Shown piece by piece: positions 8,238 to 16,653 of a stretch of 64,000 bases of DNA. Below the pieces are notes generated by a model. That model ran no database searches. It worked only from the letters and a program-made list of their open reading frames with translations, and was not told the origin of the DNA. The DNA is from an uncultured Muribaculaceae bacterium. GTDB lineage: Bacteria > Bacteroidota > Bacteroidia > Bacteroidales > Muribaculaceae. Location of the stretch: the NCBI GenBank assembly GCA_958436175.1, contig CAUBJF010000009.1:46829-110828 (forward strand), given 5' to 3'. Both the position numbers and the translations under genes were made by a program. Within the stretch, counting starts at the first letter, position 1, and each line of letters starts with the position of its first letter.

Positions 8238-9203
8238 ATGGAACATGTCATCTTATATGCCATAGTGCCTATCATCGTGGTGATGCTTGCCGGTTATATT
8301 TCTGGTAAGAAAGGTATTTTTTCAGGTGAGGATGCAAAGAAATTCAATAAGGTGGTGCTCGACTATGCCTTGCCGGCAGCCTTGTTTGTTTCTATTGTCC
8401 AGGCAAGCCGTGAAATGCTTGCCGCCGATATCAAGTTGTCGCTGATATCGCTTTTCGGTATCATGGCCTGCTTTATGCTGGTGTACTATGTATTCCGCAT
8501 GTTCAAGAGCAATACAGGGGCTGATGCCGCCGTGTCCGCTCTTATTAGTGGTTCTCCGACAATCGGTTTTCTCGGATTTGCAGTGCTGGAGCCAATCTTT
8601 GGAACCAATCCGACCGTTGCTCTCGTTGTTGCAATCGTGGGAATCGTCGTCAATGCGGTAGGTATTCCTGTAGGCCTTTCCCTTATGAATGCATCTCTTG
8701 AAAAGCAGAATCCTGGTTCGACGAAGAAAGAAAGTGCTTGGAAGCCTGTGATTCACGCTCTCGAACAGCCTGTTGCCTGGGCTCCTATCCTCGCTGTAAT
8801 CTGGGTTGTTGTAGGAATTCCATGGCCTGCATGGGCAAGTCCTTCTTTCGATCTTATCAAGGGAGCAAATGCGTCTATGGCAGTATTCTCCGCAGGTATC
8901 ACTCTCTCATCTATAAAAGTCCAGATCAACTTCCAGGCTATCCTCGGTTCGATCCTCAAGATGGTGGTTATGCCGGCTGTCATTCTTGTCCTTGGTCTTC
9001 TTTTCCACATGGAACCCCTCAACCTTAAGATGCTGGTAGTCGCCGCCGCTCTTCCACCGGCATTCTCGGGCATTATCATAGCCGACGAGTACAATACCTA
9101 TGTTGCAACCGGTACGTCGTCGCTTACTCTTTCGGTCATCCTGTTCATAGGCTTCTGTCCTCTGTGGATATGGCTGACTGATCTGTGTCTCAAAGCGTTC
9201 TAA
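8238..9203 (+). CDS. AEC family transporter (YfdV/MdcF-like), probable oxalate or formate carrier
   Basis: A 321-residue protein with about ten hydrophobic segments in two halves, starting MEHVILYAIVPIIVVMLAGYISGKKG. Features of the auxin efflux carrier family include the conserved LPAALFVSIV and LPPAFSGIIIADEYN stretches. E. coli places an AEC gene (yfdV) beside its frc and oxc homologues (yfdW, yfdU), so this gene likely moves oxalate, formate or a related anion across the inner membrane. That substrate is inference from context. The gene is the last of the cassette, with a strong terminator 17 bases after the stop. Confidence 0.85.
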   Translation: MEHVILYAIVPIIVVMLAGYISGKKGIFSGEDAKKFNKVVLDYALPAALFVSIVQASREMLAADIKLSLISLFGIMACFMLVYYVFRMFKSNTGADAAVSALISGSPTIGFLGFAVLEPIFGTNPTVALVVAIVGIVVNAVGIPVGLSLMNASLEKQNPGSTKKESAWKPVIHALEQPVAWAPILAVIWVVVGIPWPAWASPSFDLIKGANASMAVFSAGITLSSIKVQINFQAILGSILKMVVMPAVILVLGLLFHMEPLNLKMLVVAAALPPAFSGIIIADEYNTYVATGTSSLTLSVILFIGFCPLWIWLTDLCLKAF

Positions 9204-9220
9204 TCACGCGATACAATATA

Positions 9221-9266
9221 AAACGACAGTCCGGAGCCAAGCTCGTATTCGGACTGTCGTTTTTTT
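9221..9266 (+). terminator. Intrinsic terminator closing the oxalate cassette
   Basis: A 13-bp stem (9221-9233 with 9250-9262), with a small inner GAG/CTC pairing, merging into a run of seven T. Confidence 0.92.
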
Positions 9267-9268
9267 CG

Positions 9269-9276
9269 TACCTTTG
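9269..9276 (+). promoter_or_regulatory. -7 element for the thioesterase gene
   Basis: TACCTTTG fits TAnnTTTG. Transcription would start near 9283, so the ATG at 9278 would lie outside the mRNA and the ATG at 9296 is preferred. Confidence 0.6.
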
Positions 9277-9295
9277 TATGCAAAAATTCATCCTT

Positions 9296-10036
9296 ATGCT
9301 AAAGACTCATCACCACAAATATCTGCTTACGGCAGGCGAGAGCAATGCTTCAGGACGTATGCCTGTAACTCTTCTGATGGAGCGTATCATAGAGACAGCG
9401 ACAGAACATGCCAACGCTCTGGGTATCGGCTATGCCACCCTTATTGAGGGAGGCATAGGCTGGGTCCTTAGCCGTGTCTCTTTCGAAATGAAACGCTATC
9501 CTGCTATCAACGAAGAATACAGCCTCACGACATGGATCGAGGGTTACAATCGTCGCTTCAGTGAGCGAAACTTCGAGATGCACGGCGGAGACGGCTCGGT
9601 GATCGGATATGCCCGTACGATATGGGTCGCTATGGATTTCAAGACCAGGACGGTGGCCGATCTGTCGCGCTATGAGAAGGATTTGTTCCCTGTCGTCAAA
9701 CGCGATTGTCCTATAGCTCCAGCTCCGAGGCTGGCTCTTCTCGGCGACGACTGCGAGCATAAGGAATATACTTTCCGCTATTGCGATATCGACTTCAACC
9801 GACATGTGAACACTGTACGTTATCTCGTAATGATTCTCAATCAGTGGAGCATGGAGCACTACGACAGAAATATAGTCGGGCGCCTCGACATGATGTTCCA
9901 TCATGAATGTCACTACGGCGAGACTGTGTCGCTGCGTATCGGGACTACCGAGGGAGGTGATGTCTGCGAGATTGTACGCGACGGCATCCGGGCAGTCACA
10001 GCGAGAATCCGCTGGACTCCCGTAGCCGAGGATTGA
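9296..10036 (+). CDS. Acyl-ACP thioesterase
   Basis: A 246-residue soluble protein of two hotdog domains. The first half has VTLLMERIIETATEHANALG and the FSERNFEM region. The second half has FRYCDIDFNRHVNTVRYLVMILN, the FatA/FatB-type active-site block with its Asp, Asn and His residues. Such enzymes release fatty acids from acyl carrier protein, and gut Bacteroidales commonly carry one. The start is set by the -7 box just upstream. The stop is two bases from the end of the converging GH2 gene. Confidence 0.88.
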   Translation: MLKTHHHKYLLTAGESNASGRMPVTLLMERIIETATEHANALGIGYATLIEGGIGWVLSRVSFEMKRYPAINEEYSLTTWIEGYNRRFSERNFEMHGGDGSVIGYARTIWVAMDFKTRTVADLSRYEKDLFPVVKRDCPIAPAPRLALLGDDCEHKEYTFRYCDIDFNRHVNTVRYLVMILNQWSMEHYDRNIVGRLDMMFHHECHYGETVSLRIGTTEGGDVCEIVRDGIRAVTARIRWTPVAED

Positions 10037-10038
10037 GT

Positions 10039-11853
10039 TTAAAGACTCTTGCAGAGCTTTTTATTAGCTTCCCTGACACGGTCTTCGTCTACTTTGACAA
10101 CTTTACGGTCGTAGGTCATCAGGCCGTTGACTTCGTTCTCGACATCTGTTGTCTGGGTGTAGACTGCCCCGGTGTATCCTGCTCGGGCCAGGTCGAGCAG
10201 CGTATCGATATAGCCGACATATACATCGGTCACTTTCTTGGGACTGTCGAACTGGACATAACCCCAGTTCCGTTCGGGCGACCATATATGTTCTGGCAGC
10301 ACGAGTCCGAGACCGCCGAATTCACCGAGGACGTTGGCCCGCTGAGGATCTATGAGTTTGATGGCGGGGTTGGGATAATGGTGGATGTCAAGAATGTCGC
10401 CGACAGGGTAGTGGTTGCCGCCGCTGGCGGGATTGACAAGTCGCGAGGAATCGTATTCCTTGGTCCATTCGACTATTTCGGGAGTTTTGAACTGACCCCA
10501 GGCTTCGTTGAAGGGCACCCATACGGCGATACAGGGATAGTTTACGCGGGAGTCGATGATTTCTTTCCATTCGCGTCGATAGTTGGCTTCGCTCTCGGCA
10601 CTGCGTTTCATTTCATTGCCGTCGAAGTACTTCATATTCTGCCATTCGGGGCTGCGGTCTCCGCTGGGCATATCCTGCCATACGAGGATGCCTTTGCGGT
10701 CGCAGTAGGCATACCAGGTAGCTGGTTCAACTTTCACATGCTTGCGGATCATATTGAAACCAAGGTCTTTGGTCTTGTCGATATCGTAGATCATGGCATC
10801 GTAGGAAGGAGCCGTATACAGACCGTCGGGCCACCAGCCCTGGTCGAGGGGGCCGTAGTGGAATATGTCTTTGTTGTTGAGTTTGAAGCGTACGATGCCG
10901 TTCTCGTCGCGGCCTGTTGAGACCTTGCGCATGGCGGCATAGCTCTTGACCTTGTCGAGGATCTTGTCCCCTGACTTCAGGGAGATCTCGATGTCATAGA
11001 GATTCGGTTCGTCGGGGGTCCATAGCTTGGCATCGGCAGGCATGGCGACTTCGACAGGCATGGATGCAAGGCTCTGGCCATGTGCAATTACTTTGCCGTT
11101 TTCGATCACTGTCACGTCTGCTACGAGGGATTTACTCTTGTCGGCAGGGGTGACATCGACAGTGAGACGGTGGTTGTCTATATCCGGTACAGTCTTGATT
11201 GATGCTATATGGTTGGATGCTGGAACGGGTTCGAGCCATACTGTCTGCCATATGCCGGTGACGGAGGTGTACCAGATTCCTTCCGGGCGATTGACCTGTT
11301 TGCCACGGGGCTGGTAGCCGTCGCTAGTCGGGTCGGTGACGCGCACTACTACAGTGTTTTCGCCTTTAGCTTTGAGAGCCGGAGTAATATTGAGGCTGAA
11401 AGGACTGTAGCCGCCTTTGTGACCTCCGACTTTGATTCCGTTGACCCAGACGTCGCAGCTCCAGTCGACAGCTTCGAAATTGAGCATCACATCGTTGCCT
11501 TTCCATGCAGCAGGAACTGTGAAACTACGTTTGTACCAAAGAGCATTGTCGCGGCCGACGTTCTTTCCAACTCCGGACAGACTCGATTCCACAGCAAATG
11601 GAACGAGGATTTCGCCCTGCCATTGCTGAGGCTCTGCTTCATTGGCCGGAACGATGGCATACTGCCATAATCCGTTGAGGTTCTCCCAGGCATTGCGTTC
11701 CATGACAGGACGGGGGTAAACGTCCCATGGTTTTTCCGGATTTACTTCGCTGGCCCATGGAGTGGAGATATGTCCCTCGACGGGCTTCCAGTCGCCTGCC
11801 GATGCCGACAGTGCGGCAAGCGCAAGGGCAATCGATAAGAAAGTCTTGTTCAT
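10039..11853 (-). CDS. Glycoside hydrolase family 2 enzyme (beta-galactosidase/glucuronidase type)
   Basis: A 604-residue secreted protein with a signal peptide (MNKTFLSIALALAALSASAG). A sugar-binding domain comes first (NLNGLWQYAIVPANEA, then RDNALWYKRSFTVP and WSCDVWVNGIKVGGHKGGYSPF), followed by an immunoglobulin-like domain and a TIM barrel. The acid/base glutamate is in WVPFNEAWG (Glu450) and the nucleophile in LGEFGGLG (Glu511). The protein is shorter than classical LacZ and ends with the barrel. The substrate cannot be read from sequence. It has no neighbouring susCD and no recognisable promoter. Confidence 0.88.
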   Translation of the reverse strand: MNKTFLSIALALAALSASAGDWKPVEGHISTPWASEVNPEKPWDVYPRPVMERNAWENLNGLWQYAIVPANEAEPQQWQGEILVPFAVESSLSGVGKNVGRDNALWYKRSFTVPAAWKGNDVMLNFEAVDWSCDVWVNGIKVGGHKGGYSPFSLNITPALKAKGENTVVVRVTDPTSDGYQPRGKQVNRPEGIWYTSVTGIWQTVWLEPVPASNHIASIKTVPDIDNHRLTVDVTPADKSKSLVADVTVIENGKVIAHGQSLASMPVEVAMPADAKLWTPDEPNLYDIEISLKSGDKILDKVKSYAAMRKVSTGRDENGIVRFKLNNKDIFHYGPLDQGWWPDGLYTAPSYDAMIYDIDKTKDLGFNMIRKHVKVEPATWYAYCDRKGILVWQDMPSGDRSPEWQNMKYFDGNEMKRSAESEANYRREWKEIIDSRVNYPCIAVWVPFNEAWGQFKTPEIVEWTKEYDSSRLVNPASGGNHYPVGDILDIHHYPNPAIKLIDPQRANVLGEFGGLGLVLPEHIWSPERNWGYVQFDSPKKVTDVYVGYIDTLLDLARAGYTGAVYTQTTDVENEVNGLMTYDRKVVKVDEDRVREANKKLCKSL

Positions 11854-11944
11854 AGGTTATGTTATATTTAAATAAGGTTTATCTGTCTATTGAACGAATC
11901 CATGAGCACTTTATTGTTACAGTACAGGGACGCGGCCGTCGGGA

Positions 11945-11976
11945 TTTGTGAGTTTAGGCGATTTTGTCTAATTTTG
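11945..11976 (+). promoter_or_regulatory. Promoter for prfB
   Basis: TTTG (11945-11948), 20 bases, TAATTTTG (11969-11976): a full consensus match about 30 bases before the prfB ATG. Confidence 0.8.
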
Positions 11977-12006
11977 TAGCCTGAAAAATAGACATAGTAA
12001 ATCGAT

Positions 12007-13129
12007 ATGATAACACAAGAACAATTAAAAGAGACTTTTGAGCGTATGCTTGCGCTGAGGAGGTATCTTTGACATCGACGGGAAGAAAATAGCTGTCGAA
12101 GAAGAACAACTGCGTACTATGGCCGACGGATTCTGGGAGAATGCCGAGGCCGCGCAGCGCCAGATGAAGAAAATCAAGGACTTGCAGAAGTGGATAGCCG
12201 ATTATGCAGAGGTAGAAGGGGCTGTCGACGAGGTTAAGCTTGCTATGGAGTTCTATAAGGAAGAGCTCGTTTCCGAGGAAGAAGTGGATGCCGCCTATGC
12301 TAAGGCAGTCAAGCTTCTCGAAGACCTCGAGCTGCGAAACATGCTCCGTGGTGAAGGCGATATAATGAGCGCGGTGCTGAAAATCAACTCCGGAGCCGGT
12401 GGTACCGAGAGTCAGGACTGGGCTTCGATGCTGATGCGCATGTATCTGCGCTGGGCAGAGAAAAATGGCTATAAGACATCTATCGCAAACCTCCTCGAAG
12501 GCGATGAAGCCGGAATCAAAAGCTGTACCATCAACGTCGAGGGTGACTTCGCTTACGGTTTCCTCAAGAGCGAGAACGGCGTACACCGTCTTGTCCGCGT
12601 ATCGCCATACAATGCACAGGGCAAGCGTATGACATCTTTCGCTTCGGTCTTCGTAACACCTCTTGTCGACGATACTATAGAAATCAAGGTCGAACCGGCC
12701 CTGCTGTCGTGGGACACATTCCGGAGCGGCGGTGCAGGCGGTCAGAACGTGAACAAAGTGGAATCCGGTGTCCGTCTCCGCTATCAGTTCACAGATCCGT
12801 ACACAGGCGAAAAAGAGGAGATTCTCATCGAGAACACCGAGACACGCGACCAGCCCAAGAACAAAGAGAACGCTCTCCGTCAGCTACGTTCGATTCTATA
12901 CTCCAAGGAACTTGAGCACCGTATGGCCGAACAGGCAAAGGTAGAAGCCGGAAAGAAGAAAATCGAATGGGGTTCCCAGATACGCAGCTACGTCTTCGAC
13001 GACCGTCGCGTCAAGGACCATCGTACAAACTGGCAGACGTCTGATGTCGGCGGCGTGATGGACGGCGACCTCGACGGTTTCATCAAGGCTTATCTCATGG
13101 AATTCTCCGAGAGAGACGCTGAACAGTGA
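12007..13129 (+). CDS. prfB: Peptide chain release factor 2, with programmed +1 frameshift
   Basis: Translation starts at 12007 (MITQEQLKETFERMLALRRYL) and meets an in-frame TGA at 12070-12072 in the context AGGAGGTATCTTTGAC, the classical RF2 autoregulatory site with a Shine-Dalgarno-like AGGAGG and a CTT-TGA-C slip site. A +1 shift continues as DIDGKKIAVEEEQ to the stop at 13127, giving about 373 residues. The GGQ peptide-release motif is at residues 244-246 (SGGAGGQNVNK). The stop-codon-reading tripeptide, SPF in E. coli, reads SPY here (199-201). Low RF2 lets ribosomes shift and make more RF2. A naive annotation would start at 12119 and lose the N-terminus. Confidence 0.95.
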
Positions 13130-13130
13130 T

Positions 13131-14099
13131 ATGAAAACGCTGCTGATAGTCAATCCTATTTCGGGAACGAAGTCGAAGCATCGCATCGTACCTTTTGTCA
13201 TAAAAAAGATGGCCGGATATGGCTTCGACGTCGATGTGGTGCGGACAGCCTATCCCGGCCATGCTTATGAACTTTCCTCAGAGGCCGAGAGAAAAGGATA
13301 TGAGGCTTTGATAGTGTGTGGCGGCGATGGTACTGTCAATGAAGCGGCTTCGGGTCTTGTTGGTTCCAAGACGGCGCTCGGTATCATCCCTGCCGGTTCG
13401 GGCAACGGCCTTGCCCGACATCTTGGCATCACTGTCGATGTGCGTCGTTCGCTCAAGGTGATTGCTGAGCGTAACATCATCGCAGCCGACTATGGTACTG
13501 CCAACTCCAAGCCCTTTTTCTGCACTTTCGGAGTTGGATTCGATGCCGCTGTCAGCGAGCGTTTCGCGCGTCAGAAACGGCGAGGCATGATGATGTACCT
13601 CAAGAGCGCTATCGATGAGTACATGAACTTCTCCCCTGAAGAGTATACTATAGAGGCAAATGGGATGATGTTGACAGACAAGGCTTTTCTTGTCGTTGTC
13701 TGCAATGCTTCGCAATACGGCAACAATGCTTTTATCGCCCCTGACGCATCTGTCACCGACGGGGAGCTGGACATCACTATTGTCCATGCAGGGAATGCTT
13801 TCGAACATGCCCGTTTCGGGCTTGACCTCCTTACAGGGTTCGTAGGGAAAAATGCAAGAATTGACACTTTTCGTGTAAAGTCGGCGAATATTCGACGCAA
13901 CCATGAAGGAGTGGCGCATATAGATGGCGATCCGAGGATGATGCCTAAGGAAATACACATAGAGTGTCATCCCGCCAAGCTGCGCCTATTCGCTCCTACC
14001 GAGCAGACACGATTCAAGCCCCTCATTACGCCGACAATCCTTTTTGCGCGCGATGTTGTTCTCTATGCTGCCAATTTGTTTCAGGGCTGGAAGGCCTGA
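13131..14099 (+). CDS. Diacylglycerol kinase family lipid kinase (YegS/BmrU-like)
   Basis: A 322-residue protein with the DAGK catalytic domain: LLIVNPISGTKSK at the N-terminus, CGGDGTVNEAASGL near residue 65 and IPAGSGNGLARHLGI near 85, the nucleotide-binding signatures. The C-terminal half is the beta-sandwich of the LCB5/YegS fold, with HIDGDPRMMPKEIHIECHP. These enzymes phosphorylate diacylglycerol, sphingoid bases or similar lipids; the substrate is not evident. Bacteroidales make sphingolipids, so a sphingoid base is possible. The start lies one base after the prfB stop, so it is probably translationally coupled to prfB. Confidence 0.88.
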   Translation: MKTLLIVNPISGTKSKHRIVPFVIKKMAGYGFDVDVVRTAYPGHAYELSSEAERKGYEALIVCGGDGTVNEAASGLVGSKTALGIIPAGSGNGLARHLGITVDVRRSLKVIAERNIIAADYGTANSKPFFCTFGVGFDAAVSERFARQKRRGMMMYLKSAIDEYMNFSPEEYTIEANGMMLTDKAFLVVVCNASQYGNNAFIAPDASVTDGELDITIVHAGNAFEHARFGLDLLTGFVGKNARIDTFRVKSANIRRNHEGVAHIDGDPRMMPKEIHIECHPAKLRLFAPTEQTRFKPLITPTILFARDVVLYAANLFQGWKA

Positions 14100-14137
14100 C
14101 AGGCAATAAACGGGGTAGGGGAAGCGTTTTATTGTTG

Positions 14138-14860
14138 ATGAAACAAAGACTGCGACATATTCTCACCTTGCTGGCGATTCTTGCTGTATCGGCATGGGCT
14201 TACGGACGTGATTTCAACGACAAGCTCCTCAACCGACCTTATGCCGACAACCGTGCGTGGCATCTTGGTTTTTCTGTTGGTGCCTTTGTCTCCGACCTAC
14301 GCCTGACACATAATGGCTTTGTGACTGAGAGCGGTCAGGAATGGCGTGTCGACCAGCCTGGCTATCAGCCGGGATTCTGTGTCAACGGCCTTGTCGATTT
14401 CCGTCTCAATGACTATTTTGCCGTTCGACTGTCGCCAGGTATGTATTTCGGCAGCCGCGACTTGACGTTCAAGGATGTGCGAAGTGATGCTACCGAGCGC
14501 CAGAACCTAAAAACGACTTTGGTCGTGGTCCCTCTGGAATTAAAATACTCGGCTGTGCGTATGCGTAATGCCCGGCCCTATATGCTTGCCGGAGTCATGC
14601 CAGCTTTTGATGTGGGCAAGAAGAGAAGTGACTTCCTAAAACTGAAAGCTACGGACTTCTTCCTGTCGTTTGGCTTTGGATGTGATTTCTATCTTCCTTA
14701 CTTCAAGTTTATTCCGGAGGTCAAATTCTGTCTCGGCCTGAGCGACGTGCTGGATCATAAAAGAAGTGACCTCACCGACGATCCTGAGAAATTCAAATTC
14801 ACCCAGAGTCTCGGCAAGGCAACCTCGAAGATGGTAGTGCTCACTTTCTATTTCGAGTAG
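14138..14860 (+). CDS. porT: PorT-type outer-membrane beta-barrel protein
   Basis: A 240-residue protein with a signal peptide (MKQRLRHILTLLAILAVSAWAYG) and an eight-stranded-barrel pattern of alternating residues ending in a phenylalanine-rich strand (KMVVLTFYFE), the usual outer-membrane assembly signal. The HLGFSVGAFVSDLRL, ARPYMLAGVMPAFDV and FGCDFYLPYFKFIPEVKF stretches resemble PorT, a protein needed for type IX secretion in Porphyromonas. The ATG at 14138 is preferred over an upstream codon at 13964 because it starts the signal peptide. Other secretion-system genes are not in this window, so a general PorT-family barrel is the cautious reading. Confidence 0.7.
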   Translation: MKQRLRHILTLLAILAVSAWAYGRDFNDKLLNRPYADNRAWHLGFSVGAFVSDLRLTHNGFVTESGQEWRVDQPGYQPGFCVNGLVDFRLNDYFAVRLSPGMYFGSRDLTFKDVRSDATERQNLKTTLVVVPLELKYSAVRMRNARPYMLAGVMPAFDVGKKRSDFLKLKATDFFLSFGFGCDFYLPYFKFIPEVKFCLGLSDVLDHKRSDLTDDPEKFKFTQSLGKATSKMVVLTFYFE

Positions 14861-14863
14861 AGG

Positions 14864-15454
14864 TCAGCGCGAAAGTATCATGGATTTCTCCCTGACATTG
14901 CGGCGCATATTGAGTATGGCATAACGCATGCGGCCCAGAGCCGTGTTTATGCTGACACCGGTCTGTTCGGCTATTTCCTTGAATGAAAGGTTGTTGTAGT
15001 AACGCATGGTTACCACGTCGCGTTGTACGTCGGGAAGTTCGTGGACGAGACGGCGGACATCGTCTTCAATCTGGAGGTCGATGATAGAGTCTTCGATGGT
15101 CTGTTCGGAGAGCTCGCGGCGGTTGAGGATGTCGTAGTCAGTATTATCGGTGCTGAGCGTGCCTTCCGATTTCTCAGCGCGGAAAGAGTCGATGGCAAGG
15201 TTGCGTGCTATCCGGCAAATCCAAGCGGAGAACTTGCCCTGGTCGTTGTAACGTCCTTGTTTGATTGTGGTTATGGCTTTGACGAAAGTTTCCTGAAATA
15301 TATCGTCGGCCAGTTCGCGGTCGCGTACAATCTGATATATGAAGTTAAACAATTTTACCTTATGTCGAATCAAGAGGGCATCGAAAGCTTCGTTGCACCC
15401 ATTGGCGTAGGCAACTACCAACTCCTCGTCGGTGTGCTTGTCAAAATTTCGCAT
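14864..15454 (-). CDS. ECF RNA polymerase sigma factor
   Basis: A 196-residue sigma factor. Region 2 spans about residues 25-95 (ADDIFQETFVKAITTI, then FSAWICRIARNLAIDSFR) and region 4 about 130-185 (LPDVQRDVVTMRYYNNLSFKEIAEQTGVSINTALGR). No anti-sigma gene is adjacent. It converges on the porT-type gene, three bases away. A complete Bacteroidetes promoter drives it, so basal expression by the housekeeping sigma is likely. Its regulon cannot be told from sequence, though an ECF factor and type IX secretion are linked in Porphyromonas. Confidence 0.9.
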   Translation of the reverse strand: MRNFDKHTDEELVVAYANGCNEAFDALLIRHKVKLFNFIYQIVRDRELADDIFQETFVKAITTIKQGRYNDQGKFSAWICRIARNLAIDSFRAEKSEGTLSTDNTDYDILNRRELSEQTIEDSIIDLQIEDDVRRLVHELPDVQRDVVTMRYYNNLSFKEIAEQTGVSINTALGRMRYAILNMRRNVREKSMILSR

Positions 15455-15559
15455 CTTTTCTATTCTTGTTAAAATTAGAGTAGAGCTGTAACTATAGGCG
15501 AAATGTGGTTTAAGTGATTAAAAATTGGATATTAAATACAGACCTGATCTGTCTTAATG

Positions 15560-15590
15560 CAAAGTTACGAAATAATTCCGATTCTGCAAA
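15560..15590 (-). promoter_or_regulatory. Promoter for the ECF sigma gene
   Basis: On the minus strand TTTG (15587-15590), 19 bases, TAACTTTG (15560-15567): consensus match, with a leader of about 100 bases. Confidence 0.75.
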
Positions 15591-15654
15591 ATAAAACTGA
15601 GAATCCCGCGTTACATAATTGATTTCAATTTTATAACCCTTAGGTCTTTTGCCT

Positions 15655-15864
15655 ATGAAGAAATTCTCTACCCCTTCCCCTACCGCCGAACCGTCTTTTG
15701 TTCAGATGGAATGTGATATCAGATTATCGGAAACGATGGATGACGATGATGTCTTTGCCAAGGCAGGACCCTCGCAGATAGTGATAGATAGTATTCGCCA
15801 GTTTGCGAGAGCTGCTTACGCTGTTTCTCCTCTGTCACATTTAGGTACTATTATTCTAAATTGA
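15655..15864 (+). CDS. Small hypothetical protein
   Basis: A 69-residue open frame (MKKFSTPSPTAEPSFVQM...). Its middle has an acidic stretch (LSETMDDDDVF) followed by AKAGPSQIVIDSIRQFARAAY, which resembles the short tail found in small uncharacterised Bacteroidales proteins. No signal peptide, membrane segment or known domain is visible. It lies alone between divergent neighbours and just before the nucleotidyltransferase gene. It may be real but rests on composition and memory of similar proteins only. Confidence 0.45.
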   Translation: MKKFSTPSPTAEPSFVQMECDIRLSETMDDDDVFAKAGPSQIVIDSIRQFARAAYAVSPLSHLGTIILN

Positions 15865-15879
15865 TTTTTTATTTGATTC

Positions 15880-15905
15880 ACCCAATTCTGACCCGATTGG
15901 GTTTT
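15880..15905 (+). terminator. Possible weak terminator before the nucleotidyltransferase gene
   Basis: ACCCAAT (15880-15886) pairs with ATTGGGT (15896-15902) and is followed by TTT. It ends eight bases before the next ATG, so it could also sit in that gene's leader. Confidence 0.35.
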
Positions 15906-15912
15906 GTGTATT

Positions 15913-16641
15913 ATGCAGTTCGTTATTCTTGCAGCAGGTCTGGGGTCCCGGCTCCAGAATGAAGGCGTGACAGAACCCAAGCCTCTTGTACCGATCCTGG
16001 GTGAGCCGATGATAGGACGCCTCATTCGCATCCTCATGTCCTGTGGGGCAACAAAAATCAATATCGTAGCCAACGAACGTATGCCACAGCTTGTCGAATA
16101 CCTCGACAAACTGAAGGCCGAAAAAGGATATCCTTTGGATGTAAGGCCGATAATCTCGGACAATTCATATTACAGCCTCTCGCAGGCAACCGCCGGGCTC
16201 GAAGGCAAGTTCATCGGCATGACTGTCGATGCTATCTTCCCGACCGATGAGTTCCGTCGCTATGTCGAAGCAGTAGAGGCGATGCCGGAGGGCGAAGTCC
16301 TTATGGGCCTGACACGCTTTGTCGATGATGAGAGCCCTCTCTATGCCCGTATGCTTACCCCTGACGAGGTTGTCGACTACCGCTATGGCGGCAAGCCTTT
16401 TGAAGAGGATACGATTGTATCGGCAGGTCTCTACGGCATTACATCTGAAGCTATGGATGTCGTGGCCCGCAGGGATGGATATCCAAAGTCGCTCAGTGAT
16501 TTCCAGCGTATACTTGCCGCAGAGACGGATATCAAAGTCCGTCCATTCGTCTTCAGCAAGGCTCTCGATGTCGATTGCACTCACGACCGCGTCGTAGCCG
16601 AGCAGTTCCTCACCGAAGTCAACGGTGAAAAAGAAAAATAA
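15913..16641 (+). CDS. Sugar-phosphate nucleotidyltransferase (inositol-phosphate cytidylyltransferase-like)
   Basis: A 242-residue cytosolic NTP transferase. The GT-A type nucleotide-binding start is QFVILAAGLGSRLQNEG with the PKPLVPILGEPMIGRLI block. The catalytic metal aspartates would lie in GMTVDAIFPTDEF and the C-terminal DVDCTHD. The next gene, 12 bases on, encodes a CDP-alcohol phosphotransferase, so this enzyme most likely makes a CDP-activated polyol, for example CDP-inositol, for phospholipid headgroup synthesis. The substrate is inference. The start ATG was chosen over a TTG nine bases upstream. Confidence 0.78.
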   Translation: MQFVILAAGLGSRLQNEGVTEPKPLVPILGEPMIGRLIRILMSCGATKINIVANERMPQLVEYLDKLKAEKGYPLDVRPIISDNSYYSLSQATAGLEGKFIGMTVDAIFPTDEFRRYVEAVEAMPEGEVLMGLTRFVDDESPLYARMLTPDEVVDYRYGGKPFEEDTIVSAGLYGITSEAMDVVARRDGYPKSLSDFQRILAAETDIKVRPFVFSKALDVDCTHDRVVAEQFLTEVNGEKEK

Positions 16642-16653
16642 AGAGACATAGCC

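Noticed and set aside
11854..12006. A promoter for the GH2 gene
   Set aside because: No TAnnTTTG match was found on the minus strand in this gap, so none is claimed.
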